Below, in pieces: positions 25,551-33,292 of a DNA stretch of 64,000 bases. The stretch's first letter is position 1, and the number at the start of each line of letters is the position of its first letter. The position numbers were made by a program, and so were the translations under genes. This DNA comes from Paracoccaceae bacterium (lineage in GTDB: Bacteria; Pseudomonadota; Alphaproteobacteria; Rhodobacterales; Rhodobacteraceae): positions 1 through 64,000 of the forward strand of contig JACKKD010000003.1 in assembly GCA_020637675.1 (NCBI GenBank). The letters run 5' to 3'. The notes under the pieces are model-generated. The model was not told where the DNA came from. It did not search any database and saw nothing but the letters and a program-made list of their open reading frames with translations.

Positions 25551-25842
25551 CGGCCCTCCGCTTCATCGCTTCGAAGATGGTCTCCGCAAGGCCGATTCCG
25601 CCCCGGCGGGCCATCGCGGCTGCCTGCTCGTCGCGCAGCAGCGAGGCGAACTGCTGTTCGCCCACGCCGCCGCCGAAGGATTTTGGTGTTTCGCCCAGTC
25701 CGGCGGATTTCAACATCTCGGAGAGGAACTGCGCCTCCAGCGCAACGGCGGCGTCACGCAGGGCGCGGTCGCCAACGACCGGTTCGCGGCCGAGCGAGAC
25801 CGACGGAGAAAACCGTGTGCCGGGAAGGGTAAGGTCGGCCAT
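25537..25842 (-). CDS. flgJ: Rod-binding protein FlgJ, single-domain form
   Basis: A 101-residue protein matching only the N-terminal rod-binding domain of FlgJ: LRDAAVALEAQFLSEMLKSAGLGETPKSFGGG, then EQQFASLLRDEQA. It lacks the C-terminal muramidase of enteric FlgJ; the transglycosylase at 10704 probably supplies that activity. The ATG at 25842 has GGAG 8 bases before it; another ATG two codons upstream is only 2 bases from that GGAG. It is divergent from fliK. Confidence 0.88.
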   Translation of the reverse strand: MADLTLPGTRFSPSVSLGREPVVGDRALRDAAVALEAQFLSEMLKSAGLGETPKSFGGGVGEQQFASLLRDEQAAAMARRGGIGLAETIFEAMKRRAGDEG

Positions 25843-25952
25843 CGGCATAGCTCCAAATGCATGCATTCGCCGAACCATGGCTCCATCACGGTAAAGGATC
25901 GGTAACCCACCGCTGAAATAGTCCGTGTCGCACTGGCAGAAGTCGTGAACCG

Positions 25953-27647
25953 ATGACACCGATTCCCTTGACCGATCCCGGCCGGATCAGCATCCCCCAG
26001 GCGGAAAACACGCCGCCAAGACATGGCGCCGTACCGGGCAATCCGGACACCCTCGCCGCCTTCCTGGCCGTGCTCGGACGTCTCCCGCAGCCTGAGGCAC
26101 CGGGCCTGGCAGAAGCGTCCGCAGCGACCGAAGCGGCAGCCAATCGCGATCTTGCCGCACCGCAATCCCCGGCACGCGAAGACAGGGACCTCGACAGCGC
26201 GGACGCCTTGGACAAGACGGCCGTCGCGGGCGCCTCGCCCCCGACGCCGGTGCCTGTGTCGCCCCAGCCGCCTGAGGTTCCGGCGCCAGCCCTTTCCCGC
26301 CTCGTCAGCACCGCAGTCACCGAACTCACGCCTGACATTCTGCCTCCAGTGGGACTTTCGGCCGATATCCCCGTGCAACCTGCGTCCTGGCAGCGGCCGG
26401 TCAGCACGCCGGACGCGCCCCAGCCCGCGCAACGCGCGACCCCGGATACCTTGCCGCCGGCCTCATCCGCGGGTGCTCCGCCTGCATCGGGCCGTCCACC
26501 GTCGGGCAGCGGACCCGCCGAGGCACCCGCAGCGGGCCCGCGCGGGATCGATCATGGCGGCGGCGTGCCGTCCCAGGGCCAGGTCCCGACGCCCGCCCAG
26601 CCGATCGTGGCGGGCGTAACGTTGACAGGGGCCTCGCCGACGGGCCTGCCCGCGATGGTGGCCGTATCCGTCTCCCCGCCTCCGATCGACGCGGCGGAGT
26701 CGAATCACATCTACGCAACGACGCCGACGCGCCACCTGACGGGCCTTCAACCCGGTCCGGACAATGATGATGGCACCCCGGCAAAGGTAACCGGCACGGG
26801 CGCGACACCGGAGCCGGCGGAATCCGGCAGGCACACAACGACGGCAAAGCCGGGTTCGGAGACATCACCACCAACTGAACGTGGCGGCCTCGGACCAGTT
26901 GCCGCGCCCCCGACCCGTTCGGTACCTGAATCGCCCAGCCGCGCTCCGCCCGCTGCGACCGGAGACAACGGGGCAACAGGTGCCACGCCGTCGGGCAGAC
27001 ACCCGGCCGAGGTACCGGCCGAAGGGGCTTCCGCCGATCACGACCGGAAACCGGAAACTGCCTTGCCGGAGCAAAGGGCACGGGTCATCACCTCGGCGAG
27101 AACCAACCTACCCGGGATCGACATTCAAGGACCGGATCCCGGTCCTCCCGGCGCAGCCGAGGTCACCACGGATCACGGGGTTGGCCCCGAACAGGCGGCG
27201 ACGCACCCTCTCTCCGATCGGCCGCAGCCACTCCCCTCATCGGCCCTTCCGGCCGGTTTCGGCCAGCGTCTCGCGGAAACCGTTGCGTCGTTTCCCGACC
27301 GGCCCGTCGAACTGACGCTGTCGCCGGAGGAACTCGGACGGGTACGGATGACGCTCACCACTCAGGATGGTACGCTGACGCTCGCCATCCAGGCCGATCG
27401 CCCGGAAACCATCGACCTGATGCGGAGGCATATCGATCAGCTCGCACAGGACTTCCGGGACCTCGGTTTCACGAACCTGAACTTCAGCTTCGGCCACGGC
27501 GATTCCACGGCGGGGAACCGGCAAGAGCAGGAGACAACCGACCAACGGTCCGCTGACCGGCCTGAGAACAACGGCGCGCGCGCGCCGCGCCTCCTTGATC
27601 GTCGCGCGCAATCCGGGGCCGGGGGCGGACTTGACCTCAGACTGTGA
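25953..27647 (+). CDS. fliK: Flagellar hook-length control protein FliK
   Basis: A 564-residue protein. The first about 440 residues are low-complexity, rich in Pro, Ala, Thr and Gly, as in FliK rulers. The C-terminal domain (about residues 445-520) is the conserved Flg_hook domain: PVELTLSPEELGRVRMTL and DLMRRHIDQLAQDFRDLGF. FliK measures hook length and triggers the FlhB switch. It starts a rightward unit with flgD and is divergent from flgJ, 110 bases away. Confidence 0.93.
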   Translation: MTPIPLTDPGRISIPQAENTPPRHGAVPGNPDTLAAFLAVLGRLPQPEAPGLAEASAATEAAANRDLAAPQSPAREDRDLDSADALDKTAVAGASPPTPVPVSPQPPEVPAPALSRLVSTAVTELTPDILPPVGLSADIPVQPASWQRPVSTPDAPQPAQRATPDTLPPASSAGAPPASGRPPSGSGPAEAPAAGPRGIDHGGGVPSQGQVPTPAQPIVAGVTLTGASPTGLPAMVAVSVSPPPIDAAESNHIYATTPTRHLTGLQPGPDNDDGTPAKVTGTGATPEPAESGRHTTTAKPGSETSPPTERGGLGPVAAPPTRSVPESPSRAPPAATGDNGATGATPSGRHPAEVPAEGASADHDRKPETALPEQRARVITSARTNLPGIDIQGPDPGPPGAAEVTTDHGVGPEQAATHPLSDRPQPLPSSALPAGFGQRLAETVASFPDRPVELTLSPEELGRVRMTLTTQDGTLTLAIQADRPETIDLMRRHIDQLAQDFRDLGFTNLNFSFGHGDSTAGNRQEQETTDQRSADRPENNGARAPRLLDRRAQSGAGGGLDLRL

Positions 27648-27659
27648 AAGGAGCCGCCG

Positions 27660-28325
27660 ATGGATGTCACCTCGGCCACCACGCAAAGTCCCACCCCCGG
27701 GCAGGCAACCCCAAAACAGGGAACGCTGATCGACAGCGACTTCGAGACCTTCCTCGTGATGCTCACGACCCAGATGCAGAACCAGGATCCGCTGAACCCG
27801 ATCCAGTCTTCCGATTATGCCGCCCAGCTCGCCACCTTCTCGGGTGTCGAACAGCAGGTGAAGACAAACACGTTGCTTGAATCGTTGTCGACGCAGCTTG
27901 GGCTGTCGGGGATGGCGCAAATGGCAGCCTGGGTTGGGATGGAGGCCCGCGTCACGGCGCCGGTGCTTTTCGAAGGCACGCCCCTGACACTCTACCCCGC
28001 CCCGGCCGACGGCACGGACGATGCCGTCCTCGTCGTCGTGGACGCGGCCGGGAAGGAGGTCGCGCGGCACCCGATTCCCATCACGGATGAACCGGTGCTC
28101 TTGGCCGGCACCGACGCGGCAGGCGGTCCATTGCCCACGGGCAGCTACGCCTTCCGGCTCGAGAACTACAAGGCGGGAGAACTTGCAGAGGTCACCGCGG
28201 TGGAAGCCTACGGCCGGGTGAACGAGGTGCGGAATGGCGCAGGCGGGGTGTTTCTCGTTCTCGAAGGCGGAGCGACCGTTGCGCCCGCCGACATCCGCGC
28301 CGTCCGAAGCCCGGGCCTGGGGTGA
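27660..28325 (+). CDS. flgD: Flagellar hook cap protein FlgD
   Basis: A 221-residue protein with the N-terminal family motif FETFLVMLTTQMQNQDPLNPIQSSDYAAQLATFSGVEQQV, followed by the Ig/tudor-like hook-cap domains. FlgD caps the growing hook. GAAAGGAG lies about 7 bases before the ATG and the gap to fliK is 12 bases. It is the right edge of the flagellar block; ubiB ends 12 bases later on the other strand. The hook gene flgE, usually next, is absent. Confidence 0.95.
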   Translation: MDVTSATTQSPTPGQATPKQGTLIDSDFETFLVMLTTQMQNQDPLNPIQSSDYAAQLATFSGVEQQVKTNTLLESLSTQLGLSGMAQMAAWVGMEARVTAPVLFEGTPLTLYPAPADGTDDAVLVVVDAAGKEVARHPIPITDEPVLLAGTDAAGGPLPTGSYAFRLENYKAGELAEVTAVEAYGRVNEVRNGAGGVFLVLEGGATVAPADIRAVRSPGLG

Positions 28326-28337
28326 CGTTGAACTTGG

Positions 28338-29867
28338 TCAGAACAGTGCCAGCGCAACCCCCGCCGCGCCGCCGGCCAATGCTCCGAGCAGAACGAGCGC
28401 GGCCGCGTGCGTCCGATCCGGACGCGACGCCTGCGGCGGGGCTTCGGCCTGCCGGATCAGCAGAGCTTCCACCATCTGTGGCAGTCGCGGACCGAATCGG
28501 CCGAGCACGCGCGCGGTGCGGATGAGATCGCGGATCAGCGCGCGTGGCCCCAGGTTCGCGTGGATGTAGCTTTCCACCACCGGGCGCGCGACCTGCCACA
28601 TGTTCACGTTTGGATCGAGCGACCGCGCCACGCCCTCCACCACGACCATCGTCCGCTGCAGGAGGATAAGCTCGGTCCGCGTCTGCATGCCGAACCGCTC
28701 GGTCACTTCGAAGAGATAGGCCAGGAGCCGCGCCATGGAGATATGGCTCGCGTCCATGCCGAAGATCGGCTCGCCCACCGCCCTCAGCGCGCGGGCGAAG
28801 TCGTCGATGTTGCGGTCGTACGGGACATAGCCGGCCTCGAAATGCACCTCCGCGACGCGGCGGTAGTCCTTGCGGATGAAACCGATCAGGATCTCGGCAT
28901 AGACACGGCGCGTGTATTCGTCGATCTGGCCCATGATGCCGAAGTCAAAGGCGATGATGTCACCGTTCGCCGCCACCTTGAGGTTGCCCTGGTGCATGTC
29001 GGCGTGGAAGTAGCCGTCGCGCAGGGCATGGCTGAGGAAGAGCTGCAGGACCCGCTCGGAAAGCGCCACGCAGTCGTGCCCGGCCTCGCGGATTGCCGCC
29101 ACTTCGCCCATCGGGATGCCTTCCGCCCAGCCGAGTGTCATGACCCGGCGCGACGAAAGGTTCCAGAAGGGCTTCGGCACCTGGAACCCGGCATCCCCCT
29201 CGGTGTTCGCCGCGAACTCTGAAGCAGAGGCCGCCTCCAGCCTGAGGTCGAGCTCTCCCATCACGACGCTTTCGAAATGGGCGATGACATCGGTCGGGCG
29301 GAGCCTGCGCGAGGCGGGCGACAGTGCTTCGATCATCCGCGCGGCGAAATGGAAGGCGTCGATATCGCGACGGAAGGCGCGCTCGATCCCGGGTCGGAGG
29401 ACCTTGACGGCAACCTCCTCGCCGGTCCCGGTGAGGCGGGCGCGGTGGACCTGCGCGATGGACGCTGCCGCTACCGACTCAGAGAACTCGCTGAACAGCG
29501 CGTCCACGTCCTGTCCGATCTCGTCGCGGAAGGTAGCCCTCGCCACTACCGTCGGGAAAGGCGGCAACTTGTCCTGCAGCACCCGAAGCTGGTCGGCAAG
29601 TTCCCCGCCCACCACGTCCGGGCGGGTCGACAGCACCTGGCCGAACTTGATGTATGCAGGCCCGAGCGCAGTGAGCGCCCGCGTCACCGGCGGCAGCGCC
29701 GGGTCGCCCGGATAGCCCAGCCACTTGAACGGCCACCCGAGCACCCGCGCCAGCACCCTGAGCCGGGGTGGCACCTCCATCGCCTCGAGCGCGAGCTTCA
29801 TCGCGCCCGTCCGCTCGAAGGTCGCCCCGGTGCGGATCAGCCGCCAGATGTTGTGGGGTCCCCGCAA
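28338..29867 (-). CDS. ubiB: Ubiquinone biosynthesis protein UbiB
   Basis: A 509-residue member of the ABC1/ADCK/UbiB atypical kinase family required for ubiquinone synthesis. Motifs are visible: KFGQVLSTRPD (the KxGQ motif) near residue 75, the Ala-rich AAASIAQVHRA that replaces the glycine loop, and the catalytic HADMHQGN and IAFDFG. The C-terminus has one or two hydrophobic segments (LVLLGALAGGAAGVALAL). UbiB is thought to extract or present quinone intermediates by ATPase action. The start lies 2 bases after the ubiE stop; the pair forms an operon. Confidence 0.95.
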   Translation of the reverse strand: MRGPHNIWRLIRTGATFERTGAMKLALEAMEVPPRLRVLARVLGWPFKWLGYPGDPALPPVTRALTALGPAYIKFGQVLSTRPDVVGGELADQLRVLQDKLPPFPTVVARATFRDEIGQDVDALFSEFSESVAAASIAQVHRARLTGTGEEVAVKVLRPGIERAFRRDIDAFHFAARMIEALSPASRRLRPTDVIAHFESVVMGELDLRLEAASASEFAANTEGDAGFQVPKPFWNLSSRRVMTLGWAEGIPMGEVAAIREAGHDCVALSERVLQLFLSHALRDGYFHADMHQGNLKVAANGDIIAFDFGIMGQIDEYTRRVYAEILIGFIRKDYRRVAEVHFEAGYVPYDRNIDDFARALRAVGEPIFGMDASHISMARLLAYLFEVTERFGMQTRTELILLQRTMVVVEGVARSLDPNVNMWQVARPVVESYIHANLGPRALIRDLIRTARVLGRFGPRLPQMVEALLIRQAEAPPQASRPDRTHAAALVLLGALAGGAAGVALALF

Positions 29868-29869
29868 CG

Positions 29870-30622
29870 TCAGAGCTTCCAGCCGGAGTGGAGCGCGGCG
29901 ACGCCCATCGTCAGGTTGCGGTACTTAACGAGGTTGAAGCCGGCCGCCCGGATCATCCCCGCGAATGTCTCCTGATCGGGAAACTTGCGGATCGATTCCA
30001 CGAGATACTGGTAGCTCTCACGGTCGTTCGCGACGATCTTGCCCATCACCGGGATCACGTTGAAGGAGTAGCGGTCATAAAGCCATTGCAGGCCCGGATC
30101 CGGCAATTGGCTGAACTCCAGCACCATGATTCGCCCGCCGGGCTTCAGCACGCGGAAGGCTTCCGAGAGGGCATCGGGAATGCGTGTCACGTTCCTGATG
30201 CCGAAGCTGATCGTGTAGACGTCGAACGTGTTGTCCGCGAACGGCAGCGCCATCGCGTCGCCCACGACCCAGGTAAGCCGGTCGGCAAGGTGTTCGGCCT
30301 CGGCCCGCTTCTGACCCTCGACCAGCATCGGCTCGGTCATGTCGAGCACAGTCGCGGTGGCACCGCGCGCGCGCCTGAGGAAGCGAAAGGCGATGTCGCC
30401 GGTGCCGCCCGCCACATCCAGCAGTTCCTGGCCCGGCCGCGGAGCGAGCCAATCCATCATCGCGTCCTTCCAAAGCCGGTGGATGCCCGCGCTCATCAGG
30501 TCGTTCATCAGGTCATAGCGGTTCGCGACACGGGAAAAGACGCCATGAACCATGCCGGCCTTCTCGCCCTCGGGCACGTCCTGGAACCCGAAGTGGGTTG
30601 TCGGGGTATCGCTCTCGCTCAT
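29870..30622 (-). CDS. ubiE: Bifunctional demethylmenaquinone/ubiquinone methyltransferase UbiE
   Basis: A 250-residue SAM-dependent C-methyltransferase. The family motif is clear: NRYDLMNDLMSAGIHRLWKD and, for SAM binding, LLDVAGGTGDIAFRFL; later FSQLPDPGLQWLYD. It methylates the benzoquinol ring in ubiquinone synthesis. The ATG at 30622 gives the conserved TTHFGFQDV N-terminus; upstream in-frame extension runs into mutM and is unlikely. It is divergent from mutM and starts the ubiE-ubiB unit. Confidence 0.96.
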   Translation of the reverse strand: MSESDTPTTHFGFQDVPEGEKAGMVHGVFSRVANRYDLMNDLMSAGIHRLWKDAMMDWLAPRPGQELLDVAGGTGDIAFRFLRRARGATATVLDMTEPMLVEGQKRAEAEHLADRLTWVVGDAMALPFADNTFDVYTISFGIRNVTRIPDALSEAFRVLKPGGRIMVLEFSQLPDPGLQWLYDRYSFNVIPVMGKIVANDRESYQYLVESIRKFPDQETFAGMIRAAGFNLVKYRNLTMGVAALHSGWKL

Positions 30623-30714
30623 GGCCCTTGTCGTCCGCTCGCTGTCGGCCCTGTTATAGAAGCTGTGGCCGCAGAGACAATGCGGCGTTCGCGCCGCAAG
30701 AAGGACCCCGACGA

Positions 30715-31566
30715 ATGCCTGAACTGCCCGAAGTCGAAACCGTCCGCCGCGGCCTTCTCCCGGCGATGGAGGGCCGCGTGATCGAGCGGGCCGAGGTCCG
30801 CCGGGGCGACCTGCGCTTTCCATTCCCCGAACGCATGGCCGACCGGCTGACGGGCGTGCGCGTCATCGGCCTGCGGCGTCGGTCGAAATACATCCTCGCG
30901 GACCTCTCGACCGGCGATACGCTCCTGATCCATCTCGGCATGTCGGGGCGGATGCTGGTTTCCGGCCGCGTGCTGGGCGATTTCCACCATGACCACCCGG
31001 CGCCCACGAAGCACGACCATGTCGTGCTCGACATGGAAGGCGGCGCGCGCGTGACCTTCAACGACGCCCGCCGCTTCGGCGCGATGGACCTTGTCTCCAC
31101 CGACACCGCGGAGGACCACTGGCTCCTGCGCGACATCGGTCCTGAACCCCTGGGCAACGCCTTCGACGAAACCTACCTGACCGGGCGGCTTGCCGGGCGG
31201 ATGACGCCGGTGAAAGCGGCGCTCCTCGACCAGAAACTCGTCGCCGGTCTCGGCAACATCTACGTCTGCGAGGTGCTGCACCGCGCCGGCATCGACCCTC
31301 GCCGCAAGGCCGGCCGCATCGCGGCTGCCCGCGCCGCGACGCTTGTCCCGCTCATTCGTGCGGTCCTTGCCGAAGCGATCGAGGCAGGAGGATCGTCCTT
31401 GCGCGACTACCGCCAGGCGGATGGCGAACTCGGTTATTTCCAGCATGCCTTCCGCGTCTACGACCGCGAGGGCGAGCCCTGCCCGACTCCTGGATGCGGC
31501 GGGCGGGTCGCGCGGATTGTCCAGTCCGGGCGGTCAACCTTCTTCTGTCCGCGCTGCCAAAGATGA
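30715..31566 (+). CDS. mutM: Formamidopyrimidine-DNA glycosylase MutM
   Basis: A 283-residue DNA repair enzyme that removes 8-oxoguanine and formamidopyrimidines and cuts the strand. The mature N-terminus PELPEVETVRRGL (catalytic Pro2, Glu3) is intact, as are LIHLGMSGRM, HDHVVLDME, and the C-terminal zinc finger with four cysteines (CPTPGC ... FFCPRCQR). The ATG at 30715 gives this N-terminus directly; upstream codons in frame belong to the promoter region shared with ubiE. Confidence 0.97.
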   Translation: MPELPEVETVRRGLLPAMEGRVIERAEVRRGDLRFPFPERMADRLTGVRVIGLRRRSKYILADLSTGDTLLIHLGMSGRMLVSGRVLGDFHHDHPAPTKHDHVVLDMEGGARVTFNDARRFGAMDLVSTDTAEDHWLLRDIGPEPLGNAFDETYLTGRLAGRMTPVKAALLDQKLVAGLGNIYVCEVLHRAGIDPRRKAGRIAAARAATLVPLIRAVLAEAIEAGGSSLRDYRQADGELGYFQHAFRVYDREGEPCPTPGCGGRVARIVQSGRSTFFCPRCQR

Positions 31567-31626
31567 CTTGATCCTCTCGCGAGGGCTGGTAGGACTCGGC
31601 CTCGCAGCCGCAGAAAGGGCCTCACC

Positions 31627-32403
31627 ATGGCTTACGAGACGCTGATCGTCGAGATCGAGGACTACGTTGCCCTGATTCGCCTGAACCGTCCGGATGCGCT
31701 GAACGCCCTGAACTCGAAGCTTGTCGGCGAACTTGCCGATGCAATCATCGAGGCCGAGAGCAATGACAAGGTGCGCTGTCTTGTCATAACCGGCTCGGAG
31801 AAGGCCTTCGCCGCGGGCGCCGACATCAAGGAAATGTCGGCCAAGACCTACGTCGATGTCTTCACCGGCGACCTCTTCGGTCCCATCAACGACTGCTTCC
31901 GGCGCGCGCGCAAGCCGGTCATTGCGGCGGTGGCGGGCTATGCGCTCGGCGGCGGCTGCGAGCTTGCCATGATGTGCGACTTCATCATCGCCGCCGACAC
32001 GGCCAGGTTCGGCCAGCCCGAAATCAACCTCGGCGTCATCGCGGGAATCGGCGGCACCCAGCGGCTTACCCGTTTCGTTGGTAAGGCGAAGGCGATGGAC
32101 ATGCACCTGACCGGGCGCTTCATGGACGCGGCCGAGGCTGAGCGCGCGGGCCTCGTCAGCCGGGTCGTGCCCGCGGTCAAGCTCCTGCCGGAGGCGATGG
32201 GGGCAGCCCGCAAGATCGCCGAGAAATCGGCGCTCGCCACACTCGCGGCGAAGGAGGCCGTGAACCGCAGCTACGAGACGACGCTGACCGAGGGCATCCT
32301 CTTCGAGCGTCGGCTCTTCCACGGGCTGTTCGCCACCGAGGACCAGAAGGAGGGCATGAGTGCCTTCCTCGAAAAACGTACGCCCCAGTTCCGCGACAGA
32401 TAG
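31627..32403 (+). CDS. Enoyl-CoA hydratase/isomerase family protein
   Basis: A 258-residue crotonase. The oxyanion-hole segments are visible (SEKAFAAGADIKEM and YALGGGCELAMMCD), as are Glu-rich active-site sections: FGQPEINLGVIAGIGGTQRL has the two catalytic glutamates' context. The fit is best to PaaF/short-chain enoyl-CoA hydratase, acting in fatty-acid or aromatic-acid beta-oxidation. An AAAGGG precedes the ATG. It stands between mutM and rpsT without an obvious pathway neighbour. Confidence 0.9.
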   Translation: MAYETLIVEIEDYVALIRLNRPDALNALNSKLVGELADAIIEAESNDKVRCLVITGSEKAFAAGADIKEMSAKTYVDVFTGDLFGPINDCFRRARKPVIAAVAGYALGGGCELAMMCDFIIAADTARFGQPEINLGVIAGIGGTQRLTRFVGKAKAMDMHLTGRFMDAAEAERAGLVSRVVPAVKLLPEAMGAARKIAEKSALATLAAKEAVNRSYETTLTEGILFERRLFHGLFATEDQKEGMSAFLEKRTPQFRDR

Positions 32404-32427
32404 GCGGAAAAATCTCCGTCCCTGCTG

Positions 32428-32456
32428 TTGACTTGCGCCCGAGTCGCGCATAGAAG
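32428..32456 (+). promoter_or_regulatory. Sigma-70-type promoter of rpsT
   Basis: TTGACT, 17 bases, TAGAAG, ending 43 bases before the rpsT ATG. The spacer contains a GAGTC (GANTC) site at 32441-32445. Confidence 0.6.
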
Positions 32457-32499
32457 CGCGGCTTCAGATTTACCCGAACCGAAAACCGGAAGACGTCAC

Positions 32500-32766
32500 A
32501 TGGCCAATACGCCCCAGTCCAAGAAACGCGCGCGCCAGAGCGACCGTCGTCAGGACGTGAACAAGGCCCGCCGCTCGCGGATCCGCACCTTCCTGCGCAA
32601 GGTCGAAGAGGCGATCGCGTCCGGCAGCCAGGAAAAGGCGGCCGCCGCGCTGAAGGCCGCGCAGCCCGAACTCGCCCGCGGCGTGACCAAGGGCATCCTG
32701 CACAAGAACACGCTGGCCCGGAAGATGTCCCGGCTGACCTCGCGCGTGAAGGCGATCACCGCCTGA
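32500..32766 (+). CDS. rpsT: 30S ribosomal protein S20
   Basis: An 88-residue basic protein with the S20 signature: MANTPQSKKRARQSDRRQ, then RRSRIRTFLRKVEEAI and LHKNTLARKMSRL. S20 is a primary binder of 16S rRNA. It has its own promoter and a strong intrinsic terminator, and lies before dnaA as in other Rhodobacterales. Confidence 0.98.
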   Translation: MANTPQSKKRARQSDRRQDVNKARRSRIRTFLRKVEEAIASGSQEKAAAALKAAQPELARGVTKGILHKNTLARKMSRLTSRVKAITA

Positions 32767-32791
32767 TCCGGGTCCGATCCGAAACCTGACC

Positions 32792-32822
32792 AAGGGCGCG
32801 CCAGAGGCAGCGCCCTTTTTCG
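32792..32822 (+). terminator. Intrinsic terminator of rpsT
   Basis: An 8-bp stem (AAGGGCGC / GCGCCCTT) with a 10-base loop, followed by a T-run, starting 26 bases after the rpsT stop. Confidence 0.9.
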
Positions 32823-33292
32823 TGTTCTTCCGCCGCCCTGCTCCACCCGGAGAAAATGCCCCCTGTGCCCCATTTGCACAGGCGTCCGGATTCGGTGAGA
32901 CAAAGAGGGAGTCAAGCGTGAAGTTCTGTTGCCCCCTCTTCCGCCGCCTTGATAGCGTCTCGGTGCGATTCACGTCGTCTTGGGGGGACATGCGGTAACC
33001 ACTGGACCCGCGCAGGAGCTGCACCCTGCGGTGGTTCGAACGTGCGTTGAAAGTTCATCGCACGGGTGTTTCCGGTGCGGGCCACGGCCCACGCGCCGGT
33101 AATTCGAGGCCGGTCGTCCGGCCGCTGCCATGTCCGAATGAACCAACGCTTCCGGCAGGAAGCGGCTCGAACCGGCTGTGGCCGGATTTCGATGCTGCTT
33201 GCGCCGGGGGTGCGAACGACGGATTCGCGCGAAGAATACGGACCGGCACGGCTGCAGTGCGGGACAGTGAACGGAAGACGCGAGCACAAAAA
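32823..33292 (+). promoter_or_regulatory. Long regulatory region upstream of dnaA
   Basis: 470 bases with no credible gene between the rpsT terminator and dnaA. It holds four GANTC sites (32889, 32909, 32967, 33222; a fifth at 33302 is inside dnaA), a perfect 7-bp inverted repeat at 32862-32882 and one DnaA-box-like 9-mer at 32872 (ATTTGCACA, one mismatch to TTWTNCACA). I see no cluster of DnaA boxes, so this is probably the dnaA promoter and leader rather than the replication origin. Confidence 0.55.
32862..32882. repeat. Operator-like inverted repeat upstream of dnaA
   Basis: CCTGTGC, 7 bases, GCACAGG: a perfect two-arm inverted repeat centred about 420 bases before dnaA. The right arm overlaps the single DnaA-box-like 9-mer. 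It resembles a dimer-binding site; the protein is unknown. Confidence 0.4.

Noticed and set aside
33030..33060. LexA-type GTTC-N7-GTTC site before dnaA
   Set aside because: The two GTTC copies are 15 bases apart, not 7.
32823..33292. Replication origin next to dnaA
   Set aside because: Only one weak DnaA-box-like 9-mer and no AT-rich unwinding repeats are seen.
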